A stretch of 64,000 nt of DNA from Acanthaster planci (taxonomy: Eukaryota > Echinodermata > Asteroidea > Valvatida > Acanthasteridae): positions 178,056 through 242,055 of the forward strand of contig NW_019091534.1 of the NCBI RefSeq assembly GCF_001949145.1, read 5' to 3'. Below, piece after piece: positions 11,095 through 24,700 of this stretch. Within the stretch, counting starts at the first letter, position 1, and each line of letters begins with the position of its first letter. The translations under genes and the position numbers were made by a program. The notes beneath the pieces are model-generated. The model saw only the letters and a list, made by a program, of their open reading frames with translations, was not told the DNA's origin and searched no databases.

Positions 11095-14000
11095 GTTGCA
11101 GACTTTCTGTCCTGCTTTGAAGACTTTTCAACTCTGCACTGGCCTACCGCGGGGCAAGTCAACACATTTAAACCAGATTAGTGCACAACTACAAAGTGAC
11201 AAAAAGCAATCTTCCCTAATTAACATGTTCTTTTATTCATCACTTTCAACCAGGACAAGCACGACAGAGGGCAACCTCATTCACTGGTTTATCCAAAGAG
11301 TTACGTAGTTTCTTAGTATGGCCTCCTTCCTTGAAGTGCAGTATAAGCTACATTGTTGGTGTTCTTGGAGCCAGCCTGCGTGTGCATTTGTGAGAACACA
11401 TACTCATGTTCGATGTACATGTACCGGTACTGTACCCATTCGATTCGCTGCTTTCTACACTTGGGAAATCTGAAGAACCAGATCCCTTTCTCTTTGGAAT
11501 TCGCACTTTGTCTTGTAAAAACCCCAACACAACAACTGCATACCATTTCTTTCTTTAGTTCTTCAAGCTATGACCAAGCTCAATGGTAAGCTTTGTAAGT
11601 GCAGTCTACAAGTTGATCGTTTTAATGCCATTTTAAGCTAAATGTTTTATACAATGTGCGATTGTGCATGTGTTTTATTTTAACGTTTTTATTAATTGTA
11701 CATTAAACCGCAATTCGGCCTTTATACCACTAGTGTTTTATATGTAACTAATAAACAAACAAATAAAATGAATACATGTAAATAATTCTTCATTTATCTT
11801 CAATTTGTTCATATTTCCGTTTGTTGTTTTGAGTACAAAATTGATTTACCTAAGTTAGGCCTCTTTGTAATATTGCAATGGTGGAAGTATGCATTAGACA
11901 TTCCCAATTTACATTATAAATGTCAGTTTTCTTAAAATTTTCAATCTATCGCTAGGCTTATTAAATTGCGAGAAACTAGTCATGATAGGAATGATTTACT
12001 GAAACAGGCTTGCAGGCTTTTGTTATTGGGGGCTGGCTGTGACACCACTTTCATCAACGCTAATTGTGGGCAGGACTTTGAACGCTTAGAATTTACAAGG
12101 TCACAAATTTCATTGAATTTTTTATTGAATGGAATTTTTTTTGTTTCGAAGTGCCACCACGCTGTTAAAATAATTATGTAGTGCTACGATGCGTTTTCTG
12201 TAAAATGTATCAGTAATTAACAGAGAATCTTTGTAAAGGACGCACTTTGTGACTGTAGAGTGATATTTTTGTGTGTGTTACAACAGAACCCCGTAAAAAG
12301 CTTTGTAAATGTACAATTTCCTTTGTAGCATGAATTAAAATGAATTTGCATATTGACTTTGGTGTACAAAACCAATTTCACAAAGCTGGTTTCACTATTT
12401 TTCTCTTGTTTCCTGTTATTGCGAGTAACAGGTAATGTTTTTGTGGAAAAGGAATTTTAATGTAAGTCATCTTGCTTGCCAAAATTTAGTTGCTTTAATT
12501 TCAGTTGAATGAATGATCAATGAATGAAAATTTCCCATGCTAGTTCTTAGATTACTTCATCTCCAGTTCCCAACCGCCCTTCTTACAAGACCCAAATGGC
12601 ATCTCTAAATCATTTCTGCCTTGGCTATGCCGTTACTGTTCAGTAGGGATTTATCATCTTTCGTATGGCTTTCTCCTCTTAATGGCTATCTTGTTTGGTC
12701 TTATCCATTGCTTAATTAAATGTTCTTTGTGCAACTTTTCACTCATATCATTTTGTGATTTTCCTTTTCATGGTAACAATGCATGGAGTGCCTGCATATG
12801 GATCCCACATCTTCCACACTAAATAGTCCGAACCATCGCTTCAAGCTAAACCTCATACTTGTGGCCAGCATCTTCGCTGGATTCTGTTCTACCTTATAAG
12901 TTGTCATATACCTTGTCTATTCTGAGCAGTCAAGCAGCAACCACTGTATGGAGTCAACTCAACCATTTGCTCATTCTTCAGGCAAAAAAAGCGTCAAGTT
13001 AAACGATGCTCTTGACAGATAGGCGGGTAAACAGGAAACAAGCTCTTATTCGTGTAAGCCCTTCTTTGCTGAGATCACATCATTGTAAAGAGCTATGGTG
13101 CGCACTTAACCTGATAATGCAGATCAGCGGAATCCGTTCAACCCAATTGCATGGTAATGGGTTTTTAGGCATTATTAGAAATGTATAAGATCTAAGGTAT
13201 GAGAAATGGAATTTTGGTGGGTACAAAATAAACCACTTTTTGGTGACATGCAGCCATGCAAGTTCGAATTGTAAGTTTTCAATTGGACAGCTTAGAGAGA
13301 ACATGTAATCACGACCACAATAGCATATTATGCTATATCTGAAAAGTTTTTTTTTTTCTTAAAAAAACACTTATGTGTATCCATCGACGTTTAAGAAAAG
13401 GGATACATATTTCAGCTTCAAAAGGCGTTTTTTAGCAATGGTTTCTGTGTCCACAGTATAGGCTTCTTTGTTGAACTGATTTCAATTCCGGTCTTTTCGA
13501 ATTAACCCCTGTGTTCGTAAGTGATAATTGTAGAACTGTCAAAGACGTTTGTCACGATCAAAATGCGAAAGTTATCGTGTGAATCTTTTCGGTTTTGTGT
13601 AATGGAGAAAAAAGGCACACTATGGAGGAACTCGCAAACTAACCAAAAAATAACTAAACCAATGATCTTTGAGGTAAAGGTCGCAAGGAACTGAATTAAT
13701 AGGGCCCCGAACACCAATATGTGATTTTAAAAAAAGGACACAAAAGAGTCTATTAATGAAAAAGAAGCCCCCTAAAAGTAAAAAAAGCAAACAAACAAAC
13801 AAACACGAAAAGGACTAAAAGACTTAACATCAAAACGATAACAATTTTACAACGACTAAAACCAAACCCAACATAGTGTGTAATATGGACCTTATGAGGT
13901 TACTCTCAGACTTCAATTACTGACTTCAAGCAGAATAGGGCTCACGCAGAAAACCACACTCCAATTAGGAGGAACAATACATGTCAAGTTGACTGGTCCC

Positions 14001-17000
14001 TGCTGATGTGCTACAATGAGTGTGTCCAGACCATGTGGCAGCTCTTTATAGGGGGAAGCTGGGGCTGAAACAAATAAACGGGAGGCACACTTCAAGAAAA
14101 GAAAATCAAGAACTCCAAACTAAAACTAATCATTTTTAAAGGGGAACTACTTCAATGTAATAACATATTCATTTCTGGCTCTGCCACATTAGCACAGTTT
14201 GAGTTGGTTATTAGGGAAATCGGTCTTTAGCAAAAAAAGGGTATTTCTTCGTAATCTTGTTTATTATTTGCATATTGCAATGGCTGATATTACTCTAATA
14301 TTCTTCTTCTGTTATTCACATACTTCTTGCTGTTTATCAATCCCTAAGCTACCCAACGGATAAGAGTACAGAAGCGTTTGCTCTAATGCCAGTGTTTGCT
14401 GTATCTTAGACCTATTCGAAACAAATTTTCATCTTTCATTAATTTGATACCTTTATATTTCCCTCTCAGTGTGTCGTGTATGCTAATTTATTTTAATTAT
14501 CACCGACAGAAGGCACAGCAATTGAGGAGACTGCTTAAGCCTTCAAGCAGCAATGAACACCACATCCCTGGTTGCAGACCAATGGCTTTATTCATGGCAA
14601 ACTGAAAAACTAGTCACAGTTTATGAATCATTTCTAAATTGTGGGTAATAGTTGCATTACATTTAAACAATTAGTTAATTGGACAGTGCTTAGTGGTCAC
14701 AGGAAATAAAGGTTAAAAATGAATAACGTAAAAAAAGGTACCATTGCTACCGCTAGTCTGAAAGCGTTGACTTGCGTTGTTCAGGTATACGATTCCAGTT
14801 TTCCATTTTTTGGTGATTTTTGTATCTGGAAGTCAACACAGCAGTGGTTTTGACAGTTAGGAAGATCAATTTTTAAAATTGTATTGAGGAAGTTTTGTGT
14901 TTTTTCGACTTAATGTAAAGACTTTAATGGAAAGAATCAATCGTGAGTGAAGCAATTATAAAAATTACTGTGTTCTCTTGATGTTCTAGACAGAAATATC
15001 AGTATTAAATTTAGATGTACTATTCTTTATGCTGCCCTCATAAACAATTCCTCGGCCAGTTTTCTAATCTGCGGCAGCTTCTGATATTTCTGTATTTTTT
15101 TGGGGGGGGGGGTTAATTCATAGAAATTTCCTTAATATAATTTTGTGTTTAATCAATACACTTTTGAATTTTTTGTAACATTTCAGACTATTGGAGTCAA
15201 TTGTACGTACTGCGTATGCGCATTGTTTCCTACATCAATTTGAGCTAATACAAATTGGTGGGATGTTATATTTATTCTAATTATTTGGCTCTACTTGGGC
15301 TTAGGATCACTCTGTACATATTTCCTTTACATGAAGTTTACCATAATTTGCTTGTGAGGCCTATTTCAATACTCAAGACTTTACAGCCAATTTGCTCAAA
15401 ATTTACAAATTCGTAGAATTATTTAAGCTTAATGTTATTAGTGTTTTACCACTGTTCTCTCTTTTTTTTTAAAGCTCCAATCTGGTTTTTAATTTAAGGT
15501 TTTCCTCAATTCTGTATTGAATATTTATTGTACCTATTTGCAAGTAGAAGAATCAAACACTCGGTCGCATTGCGAAACCCCCTCTCCAATGCTGCATATA
15601 TATAATGCAACCTAGAATCACCAATTCCTTGTTTTCTGTGTAGTTCCATTCAGTGTTCATCAATAGACTCAACTTGTTTTTCAAGCGGATAAGCGAAGCA
15701 GAAGAGCATGAAAATATATTAACAGCAACAACAAATATGTTTTTAAGCTTCCATCCTGCTAACTGTGATTAAATTTGAAAGAAAAAGCGGTGCACATATA
15801 AGCAAGCTGCGTGCCATTATAAATTAGCCTAGTAGCGACTGTGATCATACTGCCGTCTATCGGATGAGGAAATACCTGTATGTCTTAAAACATTAAATAA
15901 AGACCAAACGTACCAACATCATCACAAACGAAAAGCGTGGGTAGCCTGCCTCAACCTTGTAAGCAGCCTCTTTCAACCTCGTCTACGTTGCTTCCACATA
16001 TATAATTGTTTTAAAAAGAAAACAGCATCTTCATAAATTCCCAAATAAAAATCTGTTCAAGTACAAAATGAGCCTCTGTACATTAACATAACATTTGTAA
16101 TCACAATTGACATAAGATTCTATGTAGATGTACAGAAAAATCGACGAGTGAAATAGCATGGGCAATTAGAAACGGGCCCTTACTTGAACCGATGTTTCAA
16201 TATTGTCACGACAGGGTACCGCTCTAATAGGTCTACATGCAAGTCTTGCATTTCATGTAATCAGTGGTCCTTTGTTATCAACGCGAATGGTTTTCCACGG
16301 TCGATTTAAGGTGATAAATGGCAGCTACTAGGAGCGCGGCCTTGAAACTGTTAATTTCTACACAGAAAAATTCCTCTGGGCAGAGAGAGTGCATAATTAG
16401 GTGGATTCTGGTTAGAACAATAATAAAACCTAGACATACGTTTGTGTACAAACAACAGCTGTTTTTGATGTTTGAAATGACATATCAGATGTTGCAACGA
16501 CGACATTAAAAATTTGTATTGAACATATAAAACTATGACAACCAAATTATGCAGTAGAGCTTTATTTGTCACGTTATTGCCGTCACAGAATATGCCCGTT
16601 TAATTGGTATCTCTTGACACGTGATATGGGTTGATGTAAAGTTTCAACCATAGCTGTCCTGTAGAAGTGTATTGGTAGGCCTTGGAAACATGCCGCTTTA
16701 ACTGACGCAACACTGATGACGACAAGGTGACATTTTCACCTTTCACGACTTCCTGAAGTACCCGCAACGTTTCAACCCAGTCACATGATAGAAGGTATAC
16801 TGGCTTTGAATACTGCACATTCGATATAACGCCACGTGAAAACGCTATGGGATCATCATGTCTCCACTTCAATTTTCATAGATGTGCATGCCAAATTTAA
16901 ACCCGACCTGTATATTCAGGTGTTTAAAAATGTAAATTTAACCTGACCTAATGTGTCACACAAATTGACAAAAAAATCTTCGCTGACCCGTAATTAAATG

Positions 17001-17309
17001 GAGGTCTCCATGTGTCCCAAGCTTGAAGCCAAAAAGAACTTACAAAAAGTACCTCGGTCTATTTGGGTGAAAATATAGACACAAATAGCAACACGGACGT
17101 ATGGGATTTTTTGTAAAGTACTGGATTCTTTTTTAATGGTGGTGAAACAGCTGTATCTTGGGATATCTGATTTTACGAAAAGGTTTGTACGGTATCCCAA
17201 ATATGCCTCTCTAAATGCGTTTTTCTTTTGTGGGTCATGTTTTGGCGCGACATTAAGCACATTGACTCATAGCTGTTTAAAGAAAGAACTGCGACATGTG
17301 TGACTCAAT
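11095..17309. other. Intergenic, AT-rich, no gene recognised
   Basis: About 6 kb with only short unrelated frames, poly-T/poly-A runs and a G-run near 15,103. On the minus strand a 91-codon frame (16,600-16,875) is followed 34 bases later by AATAAA (16,566-16,561), so it could be a terminal exon, and another 88-codon frame lies at 16,994-17,260. Neither has a recognisable domain nor a linking splice pair. Confidence 0.4.
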
Positions 17310-17422
17310 TGTTGGAACCAAAATGGCGCATTATGCGTCACTGCATACGGACAATTAACACATAATACCGATAGCTGCGCACTGTACCAAAGACATAATG
17401 AACTGCCATTTTGGTTCCAAAG
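17310..17422. repeat. Inverted repeat, MITE-like hairpin
   Basis: TTGGAACCAAAATGGC at 17,311-17,326 is matched exactly by its complement at 17,405-17,420. Pairing continues inward through CATTATG after a short offset. The element is non-coding. No clear target-site duplication was seen. Confidence 0.5.
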
Positions 17423-18714
17423 ACTGAAGTTGGCGCTGCTCTAGTTGATGCAATCCGTCAACGACACTGCTGATAGTTACAAAGGTCGTAAAACAAAATG
17501 CTTACAATGACAATGTGTTCATATGTACTGTCAGTGTCCTATTTTCCACAATCACGTCAAAAGAACTAAAGCAATGGCTGTTTTGGCAGAGCTGCTGAAA
17601 CAGCTGAAATTCTCCAACAATTGCTCCAGCATCCAGTGCACATAATTACGTTTCAACCTGACAACCACACTGTGTGTATGTCTTTGTATGCAAGCATGGA
17701 TGTAAACGTACGTGAATGAGATCGGTCCGTATGACGACTGGCGCAGGACAATGCAGGGTTCCAAGGGGGGTGGTTCGATTTGTACCTGAAATTACTGCAC
17801 AGTGGTATGTTGTACCGTAAGGCGATTGGTACGCTGTGACAGTACACGGGTGGCTCTTTTGCCGTGCACAAGGCCCAACTCTCTCCCCGGACCAAAATGC
17901 CGCAGAAACCGCCTTGCACAAGGCGACTCTATGGCGCTAATGGAAACCAATGTGTCTGCAGCGAGGACCGTGACGGTAGCTGCGAATTTAAAACAAGGTA
18001 TCACTGTTCCCCTACAAGGACGCAGAGTGGATAGGACACCGGCCTACTCCTAAATGAATCTAGAGGGCGCTGTATATCGCCAGCTGTGAGTACAAACAGT
18101 AAACTTCAAAAAGAAATTCAAGGAATAGTCTCAAAGAAAATCTGGGTGAGAAACCAAAAGAGAAACTATGAATTATTATGTTTTTAAGGAGGGACTGTAT
18201 GAAGGTAGAAACAGGATTATTTATTGTTGAGTACAGGCTGTTTACAATTTTTGACTTTATACGTAATTATTGTAATGCATTTTGGGACTAAATTAGTTGC
18301 CCGTCCTTCCATTAATGTGTATGCATATAGGAAAGTCTCTATTTATATTGTGACGATCGCAGGTTGTCCTTTGTTTAAGGCACCGCACAGCGATCAGTGA
18401 TCCAACGTTGCTTCACTGACACTTGAACCTGCTTAATGTATAGAGCGATCCAGCTTAGGGATCACTGACTCAGATCCAGATCAACAGGCCGTTATTTCTG
18501 CATGGAATTCGATTCGTTGGGGGCGCTCTTCGTTAGTGCTGCTCATCAGTTTGCCGTCTCTGCGTACAAAAGTGAAATGATGATGTCCCTGAGAAAATGA
18601 TTCTTCCAATGGGGTTGAATTTATATAGATCAAGGGTAGGAGCAGGAATAAAAATAGGAGGAACCTCACCTATCTTCAAAATTGCAAAAGTTTTATTTGT
18701 TTCTTTGTTTGTCT
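17423..18714. other. Intergenic, no gene recognised
   Basis: Overlapping frames at 17,646-18,053 on both strands (83-91 codons) come from a locally GC-richer stretch and have no recognisable domain. No RNA gene was identified. Confidence 0.4.
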
Positions 18715-18769
18715 TTTTTTCCTATCTTCAAAATGAGAACATGGTCTCGTTTTGAAAGTAGGAAAAAAC
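18715..18769. repeat. Hairpin with about 25-bp arms and tiny loop
   Basis: CCTATCTTCAAAATGAGA with flanking T-run pairs with its near-complement through GTCTCGTTTTGAAAGTAGG and an A-run, leaving a loop of about three bases. CCTATCTTCAAAA-type sequence also occurs just upstream near 18,668. The tiny loop argues against a microRNA precursor. Confidence 0.5.
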
Positions 18770-19254
18770 GATGGTTGCAACCATTGAAGTTCCAATACTT
18801 TCCATAGACTATAAGCACGTCTGATTTTTCTTTCTGCAACAAAGACGTCTGCACATTTCCCTTAATTTGAAAAAAATGGTGGTTGATCGTAATGCTCATG
18901 GTTAACAGGTACAACTACGGCGCCTATGAACAGTGAAAACATTAGTTAACAAGTTCAGCATCACCCGCAGGACACTGTCAAGCCACGTTGGTTCAGGGGG
19001 CAATTATTTTAGTTGATGGGCCAATTTATAAAGAATCTGAAGCAATTCTCCATACAATTTTGTTTGACAGTTCCAAGGCTTAGCTTGGATTTCCAGAAGT
19101 GCAATTATGACATTGATACTGTTTTGGCAACTGTTTTGGGCATTTTGAAACTTAACTGCGTTTTGAGCTTCGAATAACCTCCAAAATAAAGACGACATAA
19201 CTTTGCCATTAAAAGAAAGTAACATCGGCTCAACACCTGCCAGGTTCCGACAGA

Positions 19255-19480
19255 GAAAGAGGGCATGTGGGCCTGCGGTTAGGGTCTGTATAGTTTCTGA
19301 TCATAGGATCGGAGGTTTGAATCCAGCTGGTGGCGACATGTTGTGATCTTGGGCAAGTCACTTAAGCCCCATGTGCTTCAAACTGTCCACCCAGGAGTAA
19401 ATGTGTACCTGTATGGGCAGATTTGGTTAGCCGTGTGTGCCTGATATTGCAGCATCAGCTAGTATACTCCCCAGGGAACT
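19255..19480 (+). mobile_element. tRNA-derived SINE (CORE/Meta-like)
   Basis: A polymerase III B-box, GGTTTGAATCC, lies at 19,314-19,324, with an A-box-like GCGGTTAGGGT about 40 bases upstream. It is followed by CTTGGGCAAGTCACTTAA (19,348-19,365) and AGGAGTAAATGTGTACCTG. These post-tRNA segments resemble the conserved body of widespread metazoan tRNA-derived SINEs, including MIR-like CORE-SINEs. The copy is diverged and no target-site duplication was defined; both ends are approximate. Confidence 0.6.
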
Positions 19481-19721
19481 GAGATGGTTTCAGGAATGTT
19501 CAGTTGTTGTGAGCCCAGTGTGCAGGGGTAATGGTAATAATGCGCAATGTTACTATTACTACACGGCCGAAATACGTCGTTTCAAACTGAAAAGAAAATG
19601 TGATTTGATTGCTGATGCCACAATGACATCACATTTGTGTGGCATCCAGAGGTGAGGAGTAATTTTCATCTTCACCCTCTTGAAGAAAATGGCGGCGTAC
19701 TTGGGTACAGAATAAAGGGTG

Positions 19722-19780
19722 GAACGGCTGGCTTGTGTGAAAAGCGCTCGCCTCTGACCATTCGATTCCCAGCCACGATG
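19722..19780 (+). mobile_element. tRNA-like SINE head fragment
   Basis: GGCTTGTGTGAAAAGCGCTC followed by GCCTCTGACC and CATTCGATTCCC matches the A-box/B-box arrangement of tRNA-derived SINE heads (GCGCTCGCCTCT and TTCGATTCCC are typical). It lacks a complete cloverleaf and is not a functional tRNA gene. Confidence 0.45.
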
Positions 19781-21302
19781 AATTTTTTTTCTCCTATCCC
19801 GTCCGTTCGATTTTTCCTCCCTCCCCCAAATTTCATTCTATAGATCTCTGGCTGTCCTCCGTGGATGCATGTTAGTCTTTTGGTGGCTGCCTAAAGGGCG
19901 CCTTTACATTACATTCTGCTCAACCGAGTTGCGATTTAGCGTCTTTATTGTACGGAATTCGCACTTAATTAGATAAATGTTATTATTTTCATTAATATTA
20001 AAAAGGAAAAGAGACTAAAGAAAGTGAAGGTCATCGTTGGAATAACTTCTTAATGACACTAGCTCCCTGCAATTAATTTTGTCCTATTCAATAACTTATG
20101 TGTTAAAAAATGACTGAAGAAAAATATGAAAATACATATAGACAGAATACACAAATGAAACACTACCCTGTCGCTACTTTAAATTTGATTTGCCGAAGGA
20201 AGCAGCATTTTGAAAAAAACAAACGAAGCCTCTCTGCAAGTTTCTGCAACAATTTCCCCTTTGCGCATATCAATCAAGCCAGGTGCTATTTTGTCATCAC
20301 AAAGCTACGCAGGATTTCCTCGTACTCGGAGCAGGTTAGGCCCACGTTTTTTTCACAGGTCGCCGCTTTCCTTGCCTCACAGAAGCTCCAAAATGATCAC
20401 CGAAGTGACGTGGGCTATACCCGGGGCAGAATTCACGGGGATAAGGGTAAAGTCACTAAACACTACTGATAATGGAGCAGTTTAATCGAGTTACGGTCCA
20501 ATTTCTTTTCATCACTTTGGCGGATAAAGTTGCCATTAAAAGTCAATCGCCCCTTGACGCATACCGCGGGGATGAAATTAGCCACACGGGCCTAATCCAA
20601 TCTTCACAGCGGAGAGAAGGTCCCTTGTGCGACTTGTCCCAGAACGGCACCATCAACGCCAATCAAAAGAAAGTTCCCAGGTAGACGCTGAAGACAATCA
20701 ACCCCGTTTTGGTGTTACGAAGAAATTGATGAACTCGCTGACCGTTCAGGGGACGGATGAGAAGAGGGCAGAGCCAGAACAGTAATCCCTTTTCTGATTG
20801 TGGGCTGGACTCGTTGTCGATGTCCAGCTCCAATTCAGCTTGTCATTTTTTTTTCTTTCGTCTGACGTTGCGGGTTTTTCATTGGCCGACATCTCCTAGC
20901 CCGCTCCACCCTGAATTAAGTTTCTCTCCCCCAGCCGTCGGTTCATGTCGTTCGTTTTTGAGGGGATGTGATCACCTTGATTCGATTAGCGCAAATCGAG
21001 GCTGCTAATGAGCATGAATTTTTTTATTCTGTCTTAGGACTGAGCAATTTGATCACCGCCGATCGGGGAACCAATTGCGAAGCGGTCGAAGCAACGAACG
21101 GTCCTCGAAGAAACAAAAAGGTTTTGTCGCCTGATTGATACTTGCAATATAATTTGAACCGTCTTACCCTGCGTTGTCTGCCACGTACGTCCTTCTGATA
21201 GCCATTTTGCATGTTCCAAGATTGAATAATCTTCACTAATAAAGGCTAAAACGTGGACATTGCCACTTGTCTCACACAATTCAGAGTGTACGGTGGACCA
21301 TC
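19781..21302. promoter_or_regulatory. Upstream flank of Shox
   Basis: No supported coding exon. From about 20,330 to 21,000 the base composition rises in G+C, with CpG-containing stretches and homeodomain-like cores (ATTA, TAATCC near 20,600), unlike the AT-rich DNA further upstream. Its position just 5' of the Shox start codon makes it the likely promoter and 5' UTR region. No TATA box or transcription start can be fixed by eye. Frames of up to 119 codons here have no recognisable domain. Confidence 0.35.
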
Positions 21303-21702
21303 ATGGAAGAACTCCAAGCATTCGTCACGAAATCGTTCGAATCTTCAGAGACGCCAAAACTCGGCCCCAACATCATCTCAGTCAAACGAAGTCTGCCGAA
21401 GTTCGACACGACCGCCTGGCTGAACGCTATCGGGGAGTCCACAGCAGTGCACCGGCGGCCTGTCAAGTCGGCCACAGCGGGGAAGACACGGCCGACGGGC
21501 GGGGCGATCGACCACACCGAGCCTCTCCCGACATCGGCTGCGGTGCAGGCGGTGCCCGTGGCTGCCAAGCTGCCCTCCTTCCCCATGACACTCTTCGGGC
21601 CCGGCGATTCTGATTTGGCGAGAGATCGACTGGCACTTTTCAAGAGAGGAACACCACACCTTAGCAAGCCGTCATCTGCAAAACGGCCCAAGTCGACCAC
21701 AG
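21303..21702 (+). CDS. Shox: Shox exon 1 (N-terminus)
   Basis: 400 bases, residues 1-133 plus one base. The start ATG at 21,303 is chosen because [12 protein letters not shown] matches the conserved Shox N-terminus; the frame is open 36 bases further upstream without another likely start. Donor ACAG|GTTGGT is phase 1. The interior is S/T/P-rich with no recognised domain. Confidence 0.85.
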
Positions 21703-24700
21703 GTTGGTTATTTTCCGCTCTATTTAGAACAAAGAAAAGAAATGCACTGAAAGACTATTACATGATAAGTTGATAACTCTCGAAGACTATTTTTAGAAAG
21801 TAAATCCAACGTTCGCATCAGAGTCACTTCTGTGATTACAATTTCGATTAGCTTGTGAGTTCGTACAATACACGCATTTGAGATTTCGTTTTCTGACACT
21901 TTCATGGTCTCTTGTTAGCCTGCATGATCCGAGTCTTCTTATTTTTCCAGACAAAAATATTCTGGGTTGAGGGCCAGTTTAAGACTCTTTCATCATTTTT
22001 CTTTACCTAAACTTCTTTGAAAGTACGATGTAGATTTGGCATTATCTGTTACATAAGGTCACAGAAGACTTTTAGACAGCAATACTAGATTTGTTGCATT
22101 TGAGCCCTTAACCCTGAAGAATGGCATGGATTTGCCGCCAGTAGATTACAGTTTTCAAATCATGAATTCAAAGAAATGTACAGAAAATGGACACATCCGC
22201 ATTGCATCTGCATGTAAAGTTGTAGTTCCGTCAGACAGGGCAGGATTGTTTGTATCCTTGTATTTATCTTATGGTCAACCGTGAAGGCTTTTCTGAGTGC
22301 GCTGTCAGTGAACAAACTTAATATTTCCACCACTCTGAGCTTGAGCATGGTGTCGTAATGGAATGTGTCCATTCCTGTGGCGTAAATCGGTAATTTGGCA
22401 GATTGGGGGTCGCGAAAGGTGGGGGAATGACTTGCCCAGCCGTGAAGATTTGAAAAGCGGGGCGTGACACCATATGGCTTTATATGATCGATGTTCATGT
22501 TATTGATGTACACCTGGACTACTCTGCATTCAAAATGCTCTCTTTATGGCTTTTATAAAATTGTTTTTCCTTTTTGTAATGATACTGAATGCATTTTAGT
22601 CGTTGGAGGTCTGAAAAATTCTTCTCAATCCGCTTTTAGATTTTGCTCACCAAAAATTGGGGGGGGGGTGATTCAATAGCCCACCCCGCACTTCAAAAAG
22701 TTGGGGGTATATACCCCATCCCTCCGGGATTTATGCTCTTGGTCCAATAACTTTCAAAACCGGAGTTAAATCATGCACGGCATCAGCCAGAAGAACTCTC
22801 GAAGGCATGAAATAAACTTAACGATAAAGATGACGGCACCGATGTAGAAAATGCAGATGGTGGTTTCCAGTTATTGGAAAAAGTTTTAAACCATACATTT
22901 CAGAAAAGAAAAAACACGGTAGTAAGTCGCCTTGGGAAGATGTCAGCAAAGTCAGCGAACCCCAGCAAATCACTGAGGATGCCATTTCCCCTGTTGGCCA
23001 TGAAGACGAAGATGTCGACATGGACACGGACCCTGACGAGGACCTGGCCCTGCACGAGGATGCCGACATCGCGGCGGCCGAACAGGAGGATCGCGCGGGG
23101 GTCCCATCGCGCCAGCCCCGAGAACCGAAGGAGACGGTGTCCGGTAGTCCCTCCCCGGTCCAAGGTCTCATGGCCAGCCATCCCAGCAAGCTGAAGCAGC
23201 GCCGGAGCCGGACCAACTTCACCGTGGAGCAGTTGGGGGAGCTTGAGAAACTCTTCGATGAGACGCATTACCCAGACGCGTTCATGAGGGAGGAGTTGAG
23301 TCGCAAGCTGGGCCTCTCAGAGGCCAGAGTGCAGGTATGAAAAAGAATCGAGGACAAAAGTTGCATAATAGATAGTTTTTCTGTTGGAAAAATGGAAATG
23401 GAGCAGAGATGAGTTACACAAACTCGTTAAATACCACATACAAACATACGGATACCTCCAAACAAAGTTTTTTTTCACTTAGGATTTTCCAAAATTCCCG
23501 CTCCTAAACCGTAACAAAGGTAAAAATTGGAAACCTTGTCATCAAACTGCAATGCCCAAATTAAGCTTTTCAAAAGGAGACGAAAAGGTGGACATGATTA
23601 CAAATCTGTTTGCTTCGTTTAAGGTTGATGTGACCTTCATGCAGCTATAGTGCATTTCCAACAGTTAAAATATGTCATTTCAATCCCCATGACAATTTTA
23701 GATGATTTCAGTAGCTTGAGAGAAAATTCGGTAAAGCCTTTTGATTAAACATTCATTCTGTGTCCCAATAGTGTGACGTACACTACTGAGAGAGAGAGAG
23801 AGAGAGAGAGAGTATTTTTGCACTCTTCTGAACTGTTTTTTTAGATCTGATGACAATAAAACCGTTGAATAATTGTTGATATATTGCACAGTCACGGTGA
23901 ACACAATATCGCCGTAATTAGAGCAATCGACCCTGAAAACTTAAATATAGTTTTCGTATTCTAATGTGTACACATAATTTATATACATTTTAGGACTCAT
24001 CTTCCTATAACTGTAGACACTTCGACTGAGTACAGGAGCATGGCCAATGGGCCGCGTCGTACAAGAGAAAAATACCCGGATAGTGTTACAGTTTTGTTTT
24101 CACTCCTCAATACTGATGAATTCATGTTGGGCATAATTTGTTCAAACAGCTTGTTCTCGTGATTTTTATGTACACGCTACCCAAAGGCTTTAGCATTCGT
24201 TAACCATAGAAACGTTGGTTAAAGACAATGAACAACTGTTCAGCATGTCGCTGTAACTAACGTTGGGCTTTACCTAAACGAGAATTGGAACCACTAAGAA
24301 TTCCATTGTTTTAATTAAGAAATACCTCCAATTTCTGAGGCTATACATGATGAAATCGTTCATTGATCACAAAAAAGGGAAATCAAACTTTCCAATATTA
24401 GTTTTGTGTTTGTTAAAGATTGATTATTTTAATATGGATGACATTCAGAAGTTAGGCCAAAATTAGTCTCAAAGAACACGTTGAAGAATGTGCCCGTTAT
24501 CATTCATGCTTCTCCACATTCCTAGGTCTGGTTTCAGAACCGAAGAGCCAAATGTCGTAAGCAGGAACACCTTGGAGGGAAAGGTAAGGCCATTTTAAGC
24601 ATTTCATTTGGCACTGGAAATGGAATTTTCGTTTTTATGGCTTGTAAACGCTTGTCCCAATTTGTAACTGCCGTGATGCGTAACCAGTCAGTGAAAGACC

